NCBI GenBank assembly: GCA_900548535.1 | Contig: URLG01000071.1 | Coordinates: forward strand, 1-13,491 | Origin: Candidatus Segatella intestinihominis | GTDB taxonomy: Bacteria; Bacteroidota; Bacteroidia; Bacteroidales; Bacteroidaceae | Reading direction: 5' to 3' | DNA length: 13,491 nucleotides | In this document: piece after piece, positions 7,101 through 13,459 of the stretch | Layout of the letters: every line of letters begins with the position of its first letter | Numbering within the stretch: the stretch's first letter is position 1 | Notes under the pieces: generated by a model | The model's input: the letters and a program-made list of their open reading frames with translations, nothing else | Database searches by the model: none | Told to the model about the DNA's origin: nothing | Translations under genes and position numbers: made by a program

Positions 7101-7862
7101 ATGAAAATTGCTTTGATCGGCTACGGCAAGATGGGACACATGATCGAGGAGATCGCCCTGCAGCGTGGCCACGAAATCGTATGTAAGATTGATGTGAATA
7201 ACCCTGAAGACATCGACAGCCCTGAGTTCTGCTCTGCCGATGTGGCTATCGAGTTTACCAACCCTACTGCCGCTTACGGCAACTATCTGAAGGCTTTCTC
7301 TCACAATGTGAAGGTGGTATCAGGTTCCACAGGTTGGATGAAAGACCATAAGGAAGACGTGGAGAAGCTCTGCGCCGATGGCAAGCAAACCCTCTTCTGG
7401 GCTTCCAACTTCAGTATCGGTGTGGCTATCTTCTCAGCCGTCAACCGCTACTTGGCTAAGATTATGAATGGTTTCCCACAGTACAATGTGTGCATGCAGG
7501 AGACTCACCACGTGCATAAGCTCGATGCCCCTAGCGGCACTGCCATCACCCTGGCTGAGGAGATTATCGACAATGTGGACCGCAAGAAGGACTGGAAGCG
7601 TGGCGTGACTTATTGGACAAACGATGGTCATCAGGATGAGGGCGACCAGAACATCCAGGAAGATGACTTGGTTATCAACTGCGTGCGCGATGGTGAGGTG
7701 CCAGGCATCCATGCCGTGATGTATGATAGCGAGGCAGATATGATTACCATCGAGCACAGCGCTCACTCTCGCAAAGGATTCGCTCTCGGTGCTGTATTGG
7801 CAGCCGAGTTTACTGCCAACCATAGCGGCTTGCTCACAACATCTGATCTCTTTAAATTTTAA
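7101..7862 (+). CDS. dapB: 4-hydroxy-tetrahydrodipicolinate reductase
   Basis: NAD(P)H-dependent reductase of the diaminopimelate/lysine pathway, acting after DapA in the cytosol. It has 253 residues, slightly shorter than the E. coli enzyme (273). The N-terminal Rossmann motif is GYGKMG (7-12). Further motifs are FTNPTA (52-57), SGSTGW (74-79) and SNFSIGV (102-108). The catalytic and substrate-binding signature ETHHVHKLDAPSGTA sits at 134-148 (His pair 136-137, Lys140). A conserved HSAHSRKGFALGA follows near the C-terminus. The start at 7101 places the glycine-rich loop at the expected distance. It heads an operon: lepB begins 3 bp after its stop. Confidence 0.97.
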   Translation: MKIALIGYGKMGHMIEEIALQRGHEIVCKIDVNNPEDIDSPEFCSADVAIEFTNPTAAYGNYLKAFSHNVKVVSGSTGWMKDHKEDVEKLCADGKQTLFWASNFSIGVAIFSAVNRYLAKIMNGFPQYNVCMQETHHVHKLDAPSGTAITLAEEIIDNVDRKKDWKRGVTYWTNDGHQDEGDQNIQEDDLVINCVRDGEVPGIHAVMYDSEADMITIEHSAHSRKGFALGAVLAAEFTANHSGLLTTSDLFKF

Positions 7863-7865
7863 GTA

Positions 7866-9314
7866 ATGATTGACAAGCAGAAACAACAACTGAATATGAA
7901 GGTGCAGTGGACGAAGTTTATCATCGTCTTGGCATTGTACCTTATCTTCCTGCTCTGGGTAGAGAGTTGGCTGGGACTCATTGTGGTGCCATTCATCTTT
8001 GATGTCTACATCACCAAGAAGATACGCTGGCAGTGGTGGAAGGACGAGGAAGGCCCCGTGCGCTTCATCATGAGCTGGGTGGACGCCCTGGTGTTCGCCC
8101 TCGTGGCAGTATACTTCATCAACCTCTTCTTCTTCCAGAACTATGTGATACCATCTAGCTCCCTGGAGAAGAGTCTCCTCACGGGCGATTACCTCTTCGT
8201 GAGCAAGGTGAGCTACGGACCTCGCATCCCTGAGACACCGCTCACCATGCCGCTTACCCAACACACCATGCCGTTGGTCAACGTGAAGAGCTACGTGGAG
8301 TGGCCTCACTGGGATTATCGCCGTGTGAAGGGATTGGGCGATGTGAAGCTCAACGACATCGTGGTGTTCAACTATCCTGCGGGCGATACCCTCGTCAATG
8401 AGGAGCGCTATGCAGCCAACGACTATTACCAGATGGTATATGCCATCGGCGACCAGCTCTTGGAGCAGAACGGACAGCAGCAGGATCCTCGCTCGCTCAC
8501 CCCATTGCAGCAGCGCAGCTACTTCCAGAAGATGTATGCCACCGGCAGAAACTATATCCTCAGCATGCCAGGCGAATATGGCGACATCATCAGCCGTCCT
8601 ACCGACCGCCGCGAGAACTATGTGAAGCGCTGCGTGGGATTGCCAGGACAAACCCTGCAAATCAAGAACCGCATCGTATATCTCGATGGCAAGGCCAACA
8701 AGGAGCCTGACAACGTGCAGTATACCTACAAGATGAAGTTGAAGGGCGAGTTCCCTATCGACCTCGCCGACCAGCTGGGCATCACCAACGAAGACCTCCT
8801 GATGTACAATCAGAATGGCGTGATACCGCTCACCAAGAAGGCATACCAGGCACTGAAGGCTAACAAGGCGTTGGTACAGAGCATCAGTATCAATACCGAG
8901 GCAACCTATGGCGACCTCTATCCGCTGAATGCCTATACTGGCTGGACGCGCGACAACTATGGCCCAGTATGGATTCCGAAGAAGGGCAAGAACATCGCCC
9001 TGACGCTGAAGAATCTGCCTATCTATGAGCGATGCATCAAAGTATACGAGGGCAACGACCTGAAGGTGGATGCCAAGGGCAATATCTGGATCAATGGCAA
9101 GGTGGCTAAGAGCTACACCTTCAAGCTGGATTACTACTGGATGATGGGCGACAACCGCCACAACTCAGCCGACAGCCGCTACTGGGGCTTCGTGCCAGAG
9201 GACCACATCGTGGGCAAGCCTATCTTCATCTGGTGGAGCCACAGCCCTGACCATCCAGGTTTCTCAGGCATTCGCTGGAACCGTCTCTTCACATTCGTAG
9301 ACAATATCAAGTAA
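7866..9314 (+). CDS. lepB: Signal peptidase I
   Basis: Membrane-bound Ser/Lys protease (S26) that removes signal peptides from exported proteins. The 482 residues are much longer than the minimal family. Hydrophobic segments lie at about 17-48 and 71-91. Box B is IPSSSLEKSLLTGD (95-108), with Ser99 as the expected nucleophile and Leu replacing the usual Met. Box D is NYVKRCVGLPG (251-261), with Lys254 as the general base. Box E is MMGDNRHNSADSR (426-438). Between boxes D and E there is a roughly 150-residue insertion (about 275-420), which appears usual for Bacteroidota enzymes. The start at 7866 is 3 bp after dapB. A second, degenerate S26-like gene follows 22 bp downstream. Confidence 0.96.
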   Translation: MIDKQKQQLNMKVQWTKFIIVLALYLIFLLWVESWLGLIVVPFIFDVYITKKIRWQWWKDEEGPVRFIMSWVDALVFALVAVYFINLFFFQNYVIPSSSLEKSLLTGDYLFVSKVSYGPRIPETPLTMPLTQHTMPLVNVKSYVEWPHWDYRRVKGLGDVKLNDIVVFNYPAGDTLVNEERYAANDYYQMVYAIGDQLLEQNGQQQDPRSLTPLQQRSYFQKMYATGRNYILSMPGEYGDIISRPTDRRENYVKRCVGLPGQTLQIKNRIVYLDGKANKEPDNVQYTYKMKLKGEFPIDLADQLGITNEDLLMYNQNGVIPLTKKAYQALKANKALVQSISINTEATYGDLYPLNAYTGWTRDNYGPVWIPKKGKNIALTLKNLPIYERCIKVYEGNDLKVDAKGNIWINGKVAKSYTFKLDYYWMMGDNRHNSADSRYWGFVPEDHIVGKPIFIWWSHSPDHPGFSGIRWNRLFTFVDNIK

Positions 9315-9336
9315 GAGATTATAATATCAAGTAAGA
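9303..9336 (+). repeat. Direct repeat duplicating the end of lepB
   Basis: AATATCAAGTAAGA occurs at 9303-9316, covering the lepB stop, and again at 9323-9336, directly before the next ATG. The period is 20 bp. It appears to be a short tandem duplication that forms the entire spacer between lepB and the following gene. Confidence 0.8.
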
Positions 9337-9738
9337 ATGAAAGCAGCAGCCAAATTCCTCATAGCGTTGGTGCTGTCGCTGCTCCTAGCTTGGGCAGTGC
9401 GCACCTGCGTGTTCACTATCTTTACGGTGCCCCAGGAAGGTCTTCCTCCCCATCTCAAGGCAGGCAACCGAGTGATAGTGAACAGGATAGACTGCGATAG
9501 TTTCAGCCGTGGCGAGACCGTCGTCTTCGATGATTCCACGGCTTGCTTCATCGGAATGATAGAGAAGATGCCGGGCGACACCTTGACGCTCGACACCCTG
9601 CGCTACGTGATACCCACCATCTGCTGCAAGCGATGCCGCTGCAAGGATTGCCGCTACTATCTGGTACGCACCAGTGGCGGTGGCAAGCAGCTTGTGCATA
9701 AGCATCAGATGATAGGCAAGGCGTACAAGCTCTTCTGA
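9337..9738 (+). CDS. S26 signal-peptidase-like protein, probably catalytically inactive
   Basis: 133 residues with one N-terminal membrane segment (about 5-30), then VPQEGLPPHLKAGNRVIVNR (31-50), which aligns with box B and the following strand of signal peptidase I. The nucleophile position of IPSxS is Gly35 instead of Ser. Box D aligns as CFIGMIEKMPGD (70-81), where the general-base Lys is replaced by Gly73, although PGD is kept. A cysteine cluster CCKRCRCKDC (96-105) lies where the distal part of the protease would be. The end, HQMIGKAYKLF, resembles the VGKP-type close of the fold. It follows lepB by 22 bp. It is best seen as a pseudoenzyme or diverged partner of LepB; a role in signal peptidase function is inference only. 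Confidence 0.75.
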   Translation: MKAAAKFLIALVLSLLLAWAVRTCVFTIFTVPQEGLPPHLKAGNRVIVNRIDCDSFSRGETVVFDDSTACFIGMIEKMPGDTLTLDTLRYVIPTICCKRCRCKDCRYYLVRTSGGGKQLVHKHQMIGKAYKLF

Positions 9739-9739
9739 T

Positions 9740-9790
9740 GGCGTATGCCCTAATTATTAATTCTTAATTATTAATTCTTAATTAAAATTG
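9740..9790. repeat. A+T-rich intergenic repeat, copy 2 (before wbqC)
   Basis: GGCGTATGCC is followed by two identical 14-nt units, TAATTATTAATTCT (9751-9764 and 9765-9778), then TAATTAAAATTG. It is the same element as at 2402-2446, with a similar left end and the same AATTG right end. The right-hand TTG is the apparent start codon of wbqC. Confidence 0.8.
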
Positions 9791-10498
9791 AAGGCTCTAC
9801 TTTCTTCCACATATTTTGGACCTGTGCAGTGGTATCAGAAGCTGAATCGCTACGACGAGTGCCTGATAGAGCGTCATGAGAGCTTTATCAAGCAGACGTA
9901 TCGCAACCGCATGATCATAGCCACCACCAATGGTCCCCTGTCGCTCACCATCCCCACCAATCACGACACCTCGATGGCGATGAAGGACATCCGTATCTCC
10001 GACCATGCCAACTGGCGCCATGTCCACTGGAATGCGCTTCTCTCCGCCTACGGCGAGAGCCCCTTCTTTGAGTATTACCAAGACGATATCCGGCCCTTCT
10101 ACGAGAAGAAATATGACTTCCTCTTCGATTTCAACATGGAGATAACGGAGAAGATGATAGAACTCCTCGATATCCGCCCGAAGCTCAGCGTGACGGATGA
10201 ATACGTGGAGAAGTTAGGAGTTAGGAGTGAGGAGTTAGGAGTTAGGAGTGAGGAGTTAGGAGTTAGGAGTGAGGAGTTAGGAGTTGAGGGAGAAAAAACT
10301 CCTAACTCCTCACTCCTAACTCCTAACTTAATAAAGGATTTCCGCGATGCGATTCGCCCCAAGAAACCGCTCCCTGACCCCGAATTCGAGTCGAAGCGCT
10401 ATTACCAGGTTTACGAGCAGAAATACGGTTTTCAGCCCAATATGAGCATCCTTGACCTCCTTTTTAATGAAGGCAACGAGGCGATATTCTTCCTATAA
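9788..10498 (+). CDS. WbqC family protein carrying an in-frame repeat insertion
   Basis: WbqC-like proteins are named from O-antigen clusters, but their biochemistry is not established to my knowledge. This one has 236 residues. The N-terminus LLSSTYFGPVQWYQKL (4-19) and the middle segments HWNALLSAYGESPFFEYY (80-97) fit the family, as does the C-terminal KKPLPDPEF...RYYQVYEQKYGFQPNMSILDLLFNEG. Residues 143-181 are a low-complexity insert, LGVRSEE three times followed by TPNSSLLTPN, encoded by a palindromic repeat. Without it the protein would be about 197 residues. The start is TTG at 9788; an in-frame stop (TAA, 9779-9781) lies just upstream with no ATG between, and the next residues are the conserved start. 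It is the last gene of the dapB operon, 49 bp after the S26-like gene. Confidence 0.85.
   Translation: MKALLSSTYFGPVQWYQKLNRYDECLIERHESFIKQTYRNRMIIATTNGPLSLTIPTNHDTSMAMKDIRISDHANWRHVHWNALLSAYGESPFFEYYQDDIRPFYEKKYDFLFDFNMEITEKMIELLDIRPKLSVTDEYVEKLGVRSEELGVRSEELGVRSEELGVEGEKTPNSSLLTPNLIKDFRDAIRPKKPLPDPEFESKRYYQVYEQKYGFQPNMSILDLLFNEGNEAIFFL
10211..10329. repeat. Palindromic repeat element inserted in wbqC
   Basis: Three tandem 21-nt units (10213-10275), each made of GTTAGGA, GTTAGGA and GTGAGGA, are followed by a partial unit. An inverted copy then lies at 10297-10329. Positions 10211-10242 and 10298-10329 are perfect 32-nt inverted repeats. A closer pairing of 10255-10285 with 10297-10327 gives a 31-bp stem with an 11-nt loop. 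The forward repeats are open in one reading frame only, the one used by wbqC. Confidence 0.9.
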
Positions 10499-10535
10499 AT
10501 AATAAGGTAGAGTATCGCCTCATTTCTTTATTCTT
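10478..10535 (+). terminator. Candidate terminator of the dapB-wbqC operon
   Basis: GAGGCGATA (10478-10486) and TATCGCCTC (10513-10521) form a perfect 9-bp stem around a 26-nt loop that contains the wbqC stop and a weak inner stem. A T-rich tract, ATTTCTTTATTCTT, follows. The long loop and imperfect T run make it less than ideal. Confidence 0.5.
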
Positions 10536-10550
10536 ATCTGATGAAGTATG

Positions 10551-10586
10551 CAAAAATGGGCTGTTAACTGTTAACCTGTTAACCCC
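10551..10586 (-). terminator. Candidate terminator of the fic gene
   Basis: On the minus strand GGGGTTAAC... pairs with ...GTTAAC-AG-CCC, using the outer GTTAAC copies at 10578-10583 and 10563-10568 plus GGG/CCC with a 2-nt bulge. ATTTTTG follows (10557-10551). It lies 31 nt past the fic stop. A third GTTAAC copy is in the loop. Confidence 0.5.
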
Positions 10587-10616
10587 AATGCAAAAAAATA
10601 CTCAGTGGCTTATGTT

Positions 10617-11663
10617 TTATTTTAAAACGTATCCCGTTCCTCTTCCGCTTCCCACTTTCTCAATTTCCTCCGCAACGAGCATTTCCTTGAGCGTGCGCTC
10701 AATGGTGCTGATGCTGATGTCGGGGCAGAGGTTGGCGATGTCTGCCTTGGTGATTTTTCCCAACTTCTTGTGGAAGACGGCCTTGATGCGTTCAGCTTTC
10801 GAAAGCGTTTTGCCGTGCAGATGTTCCACCCTGTCCTGGAATTCCTGGTAAGCCTTGATGAATATCCCAAGATAGTAGCTTACGAATGGAAGATAAGAGT
10901 TCTGGCTGTCGTGCCAATCGATGGAACTTGATTTCAGGGCATCGTAGTAGGTCTCCTTCGATTTCTCTATGAGCATCTCGATGCTGATATATTTGCCCAC
11001 GATGTACCCGCTGCGATAAAGCAGAAGAAGGGTAAGAAGACGGCTCATCCTGCCATTGCCATCGTTGAAAGGATGGATTGAGAGGAAGTCGAGCACGAAC
11101 ATCGGAATAAGCAAGAGTGCATCATGTTTGCCTTCATCTATTGCCTCGTCGAATGCACAGCAGAGGTCTTCCATTGCTTCGGGTGTTTGGAAGGCTGGCA
11201 TCGGCGTGAACCTGATGTGCTCCTTCCCTTCGCTGTCGGTCTCAGCGATGATGTTGTCGGTGTTCTTGAATCGTCCTCCAATCTCCTTCCCGCCGTAAGA
11301 ATAGAGGTCTCGGTGCAGTTGGAGAATGTTGTTGGGGCGAATAGGAATGTACTCATAGTTCTCGTGTATGGTGGTCAGTACTTCCCGATAGCCTGCAATC
11401 TCCTCTTCCGAGCGGCTTCGCGGCTCGGCTTTCTCCATGACGAGTGCATGGATGCGCTCATCTGAGGTGTAGATGCCCTCAATGCGGTTGGAAGAACGGG
11501 TGCTCTGTATCTTGGCGATATTGAGCAAGGCAGAGAGGGTGTCGGCTTTTGCCGATACGTAAAGGTCTTGCTTGCCCTTGTATTCGTGCAAGATAGCGAG
11601 CTGTCTCACGATGGATGGTGTGAGCAGTTGCTCGGGTGTTTTTTTGTAGTCGAATTGATGCAT
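10617..11663 (-). CDS. Fic family protein (predicted AMP-transferase)
   Basis: Fic proteins usually transfer AMP from ATP to a hydroxyl side chain of a target protein. This 348-residue cytosolic protein has an N-terminal Fic_N-like region (about 1-90). Within it, SNRIEG (58-63) fits the inhibitory (S/T)xxxE(G/N) helix, making this a self-inhibited class II enzyme with Glu62 as the expected blocking residue. The core carries the intact catalytic motif HPFNDGNGRMSR (197-208, His197). Residues about 288-348 look like a winged helix (KITKADIANLCPDISISTIERTLKEM), suggesting DNA binding or dimerisation. No separate antitoxin gene is adjacent. The target is unknown. A -7 box lies 26 nt upstream of the ATG, and inverted repeats behind it may allow autoregulation. 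Confidence 0.93.
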   Translation of the reverse strand: MHQFDYKKTPEQLLTPSIVRQLAILHEYKGKQDLYVSAKADTLSALLNIAKIQSTRSSNRIEGIYTSDERIHALVMEKAEPRSRSEEEIAGYREVLTTIHENYEYIPIRPNNILQLHRDLYSYGGKEIGGRFKNTDNIIAETDSEGKEHIRFTPMPAFQTPEAMEDLCCAFDEAIDEGKHDALLLIPMFVLDFLSIHPFNDGNGRMSRLLTLLLLYRSGYIVGKYISIEMLIEKSKETYYDALKSSSIDWHDSQNSYLPFVSYYLGIFIKAYQEFQDRVEHLHGKTLSKAERIKAVFHKKLGKITKADIANLCPDISISTIERTLKEMLVAEEIEKVGSGRGTGYVLK

Positions 11664-11688
11664 AGTCTTTTGTTTATTTGTTCTGCTG

Positions 11689-11696
11689 CAAATTTA
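11689..11696 (-). promoter_or_regulatory. -7 promoter box for fic
   Basis: Minus strand TAAATTTG followed by CAG, a perfect TAnnTTTG, 26 bp upstream of the fic ATG. A second minus-strand match, TATTTTTG at 11727-11734, touches the adjoining hairpin. No TTTG is at the ideal upstream distance from either. Confidence 0.55.
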
Positions 11697-11732
11697 CAAA
11701 GAATATTCCAATTATCTGCCCTAAAACAAAAA

Positions 11733-11767
11733 TATCTGCATCATTTTACGCTTAAATGATGCAGATA
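11733..11767. repeat. 14-bp inverted repeat upstream of fic
   Basis: TATCTGCATCATTT (11733-11746) and AAATGATGCAGATA (11754-11767) are perfect inverted repeats with a 7-nt loop. Position suggests an operator for fic; on the minus strand the stem is followed by TTTTTG, so terminator activity is also possible. A loose half-site, ATCTGC, recurs at 11714-11719. Confidence 0.75.
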
Positions 11768-11819
11768 AAATAAAAAATGAGGTAGAAAAGGAAAAATTAT
11801 TCATATTTTAAGCGTAAAA
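11744..11819. repeat. Second inverted repeat pair between the divergent promoters
   Basis: TTTTACGCTTAAA (11744-11756) and TTTAAGCGTAAAA (11807-11819) are perfect 13-nt inverted copies 50 nt apart. The left copy spans the loop of the neighbouring hairpin, so the two pairings exclude each other. The right copy lies at the -33 position of the plus-strand promoter at 11834. Confidence 0.7.
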
Positions 11820-11833
11820 TTTCGGATTTTGTG

Positions 11834-11841
11834 TATCTTTG
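11834..11841 (+). promoter_or_regulatory. -7 promoter box driving the region upstream of the bspA-like gene
   Basis: TATCTTTG followed by CATTG, a perfect TAnnTTTG. Transcription would begin near 11848. The -33 position is occupied by the inverted-repeat copy at 11807-11819 rather than a TTTG, consistent with a repressor site or an activated promoter. Confidence 0.5.
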
Positions 11842-11847
11842 CATTGA

Positions 11848-12220
11848 GCACATTAAGCTAGCACCGATAAGAGGGCAGTTTTTACTTATCAGAAAGTATT
11901 TCTGTCCAACTAGTGAGGGCAGTATGTGTTTGCGACATAATGGAAAAGCGTTTACTAGACGCTCTGAACTTGACTCTTAGGAACTTCGCAAACTCCAATC
12001 TTGTCAAAGACAGTGCAACGGTAGATGCTCTCGGGATGTGTTTATCCACATTCCTTACTATGGGTATGGCATATTGCGTATAGCGAGATGTCAAATATCT
12101 GTATAGGGGATAGTATATTCATATCGGCGTGGGCTTCGACGTTGTTCGTTTCGACAAGATGGGCAATGCGAAGGCCTCTAAGAGTGGGACGGACAACTGG
12201 TAAGGTTCCCACGCTTTTTT
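11848..12220 (+). ncRNA. Candidate structured RNA (or long untranslated leader), unidentified
   Basis: This stretch has no convincing protein gene on either strand but has a -7 box in front and a terminator at its end. Local hairpins visible include CAGAAA-GTA-TTTCTG (11890-11904), AGCGT/ACGCT (11947-11963) and GGGATGTG/CACATTCC around 12034-12055. The 3' domain is closed by GCGTGGG (12127-12133) with CCCACGC (12208-12214) and contains a CTTCG/CGAAG arm. GAGGGCAGT occurs twice (11871-11879, 11915-11923). I compared it from memory with tmRNA, RNase P RNA and SRP RNA and found none of their hallmark motifs. Transcript ends are estimates. It could also be a leader of the gene at 12294 that ends by attenuation. 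Confidence 0.4.
12184..12220 (+). terminator. Intrinsic terminator ending the candidate RNA
   Basis: GTGGGA (12184-12189) pairs with TCCCAC (12207-12212), followed by GC and TTTTTT (12215-12220). The same CCCACGC can instead pair with GCGTGGG at 12127-12133, a 7-bp GC-rich helix that directly abuts the T run. Two competing partners for one 3' arm is an attenuator-like arrangement. Confidence 0.65.
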
Positions 12221-12293
12221 GTTTTGGCGGAGCAAGGATAATCATTTAATTTCTAGTGAAGGGGACGTTGCTAGGTAATTCAAAAAGCTAATT

Positions 12294-13367
12294 ATGAAAC
12301 ATTTTTTTATTCTAATGTTGCTTCTGCTTGGATGTTATAATTCATTCGCTTTTGAATATAAGGGAGTGTATTATCGGGAGTCTGATGGTGGCGCTATTGT
12401 ATCAAAACCGGAAACTGGTGGAACTTATTTTGGTGAAATCGTTATTCCTGAAGAGGTAGTGTGTAAAGAATATGCTTATGAACCAAGTGTAACCTATCAC
12501 GTTGTGGGGATTGACGAAAATGCATTTGAAGAAAGTTATGGACTTACAAAAATAACGATAAATGCGCCTATCAAAGATTTGAAAATAAATAAATGCTATG
12601 CGCAAGAAATAGTTCTTCCACAACTGAAGTCCATTGAGTTGGAAAATGCTTATATCTCGACTTTGAATATTCCAAGTACTGCTGCTGATGTCAAGCTTTA
12701 TGGATGTCCTTCATTGTATACACTGGTAGTCCCAGGTACCGTTTCACATTTAGGATTATCAAATTGTAGCGTATTGGGAGACCTAGTAATACAGGAGAGC
12801 AAGGAGAAGTTATACTTAGGTATTAGTGATGATACGCCGGTAACCGATTTAACAATAAATCGTGTTGTTAACGATAATAACGATTACTTAAGTTCCTTAC
12901 AAAATCTTGTAAATTTGCACCTTGGTGACAATATAACACATTTACCATCTTTGGATGGTAAAACTAAGTTGGAAACAGTAGAAGGCAATGGTATAACAAT
13001 TATTGAAAGAGAAACTTTTAATGGAACAACATCGCTAAAAACAGTGTCTTTTCCAAATTTGAAGACTATACGAGATTGGGCGTTTAAGGATTCTGGTATT
13101 AAAAGCATAGAGCTTCCTAATACTCTTGATAGTATAGGTAGTAGTGCATTTTGTGGTGCGAAATTGACAAATATCGTTTTGCCTAGTTCATTGAAAAATG
13201 TTGGGGAAAATGCTTTTGAGAATTGTGAAGATTTGACTTCTTTGACCATAAAAGGGAATACCTCGTTTGAAAGAAATGTATTTGAAAATTGTTCCTCTCT
13301 TTCATCGGTGTCCCTCCCCAATGATTTAGAATCTTTGGGTGAGGAAATGTTTTTCAATTGTATTTAG
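12294..13367 (+). CDS. BspA-like leucine-rich repeat surface protein, probably truncated
   Basis: Predicted exported protein of 357 residues. The N-terminus is a signal peptide (MKHFFILMLLLLGC, then YNSFA): cleavage after Ala19 is likely, though LLGC at 11-14 could also be a lipobox. From about residue 70 it consists of leucine-rich repeats of the Treponema/BspA type (LRR_5). The clear copies are near the C-terminus: TSLKTVSFPNLKTIRDWAF, IKSIELPNTLDSIGSSAF, LTNIVLPSSLKNVGENAF, then ENCSSLSSVSLPNDLESLGEEMF. BspA relatives bind host proteins or other bacteria. The frame stops at FFNCI, in mid-repeat where another SSL repeat is expected, with no cell-surface anchor or sorting domain, so it may be cut short. 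It is visibly more A+T-rich than the genes before it. A structured leader precedes it. Confidence 0.8.
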   Translation: MKHFFILMLLLLGCYNSFAFEYKGVYYRESDGGAIVSKPETGGTYFGEIVIPEEVVCKEYAYEPSVTYHVVGIDENAFEESYGLTKITINAPIKDLKINKCYAQEIVLPQLKSIELENAYISTLNIPSTAADVKLYGCPSLYTLVVPGTVSHLGLSNCSVLGDLVIQESKEKLYLGISDDTPVTDLTINRVVNDNNDYLSSLQNLVNLHLGDNITHLPSLDGKTKLETVEGNGITIIERETFNGTTSLKTVSFPNLKTIRDWAFKDSGIKSIELPNTLDSIGSSAFCGAKLTNIVLPSSLKNVGENAFENCEDLTSLTIKGNTSFERNVFENCSSLSSVSLPNDLESLGEEMFFNCI

Positions 13368-13375
13368 AGCCTTAT

Positions 13376-13411
13376 AACTAACCATAACTTACTATGACTA
13401 ACTAACCATAA
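13376..13411 (+). repeat. Short direct repeat after the bspA-like gene
   Basis: AACTAACCATAA occurs at 13376-13387 and 13400-13411 (period 24), with a partial copy between. It starts 9 bp after the truncated reading frame ends. It is of unknown origin and could be the footprint of a rearrangement. Confidence 0.6.
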
Positions 13412-13459
13412 AGCATTGATTTTCAATACTCTTTGATTTTTAACACTTTCTGAGTGCTT

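Noticed and set aside
7434..9161. A 575-codon open frame on the minus strand opposite dapB and lepB
   Set aside because: Lies antisense to two well-supported enzymes, has no family resemblance, and its length follows from the codon bias of the genes on the other strand.
10213..10275. Tandem repeats taken as a CRISPR array
   Set aside because: Units are contiguous 21-nt copies without spacers, lie inside a coding frame, and no cas genes are present.
10617..11663. Fic as the toxin of a two-gene toxin-antitoxin pair
   Set aside because: The inhibitory motif is within the protein itself, and no small antitoxin gene lies next to it.
11924..11980. An 18-codon reading frame inside the candidate RNA
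   Set aside because: Very short, no clear ribosome-binding context, and no sign of a leader-peptide codon bias.
11882..12249. Small open frames on both strands (70, 67 and 74 codons) between fic and the bspA-like gene
   Set aside because: They overlap each other on opposite strands, show no domain or signal peptide, and the region is better explained by RNA structure. If many genome copies exist, this should be revisited.
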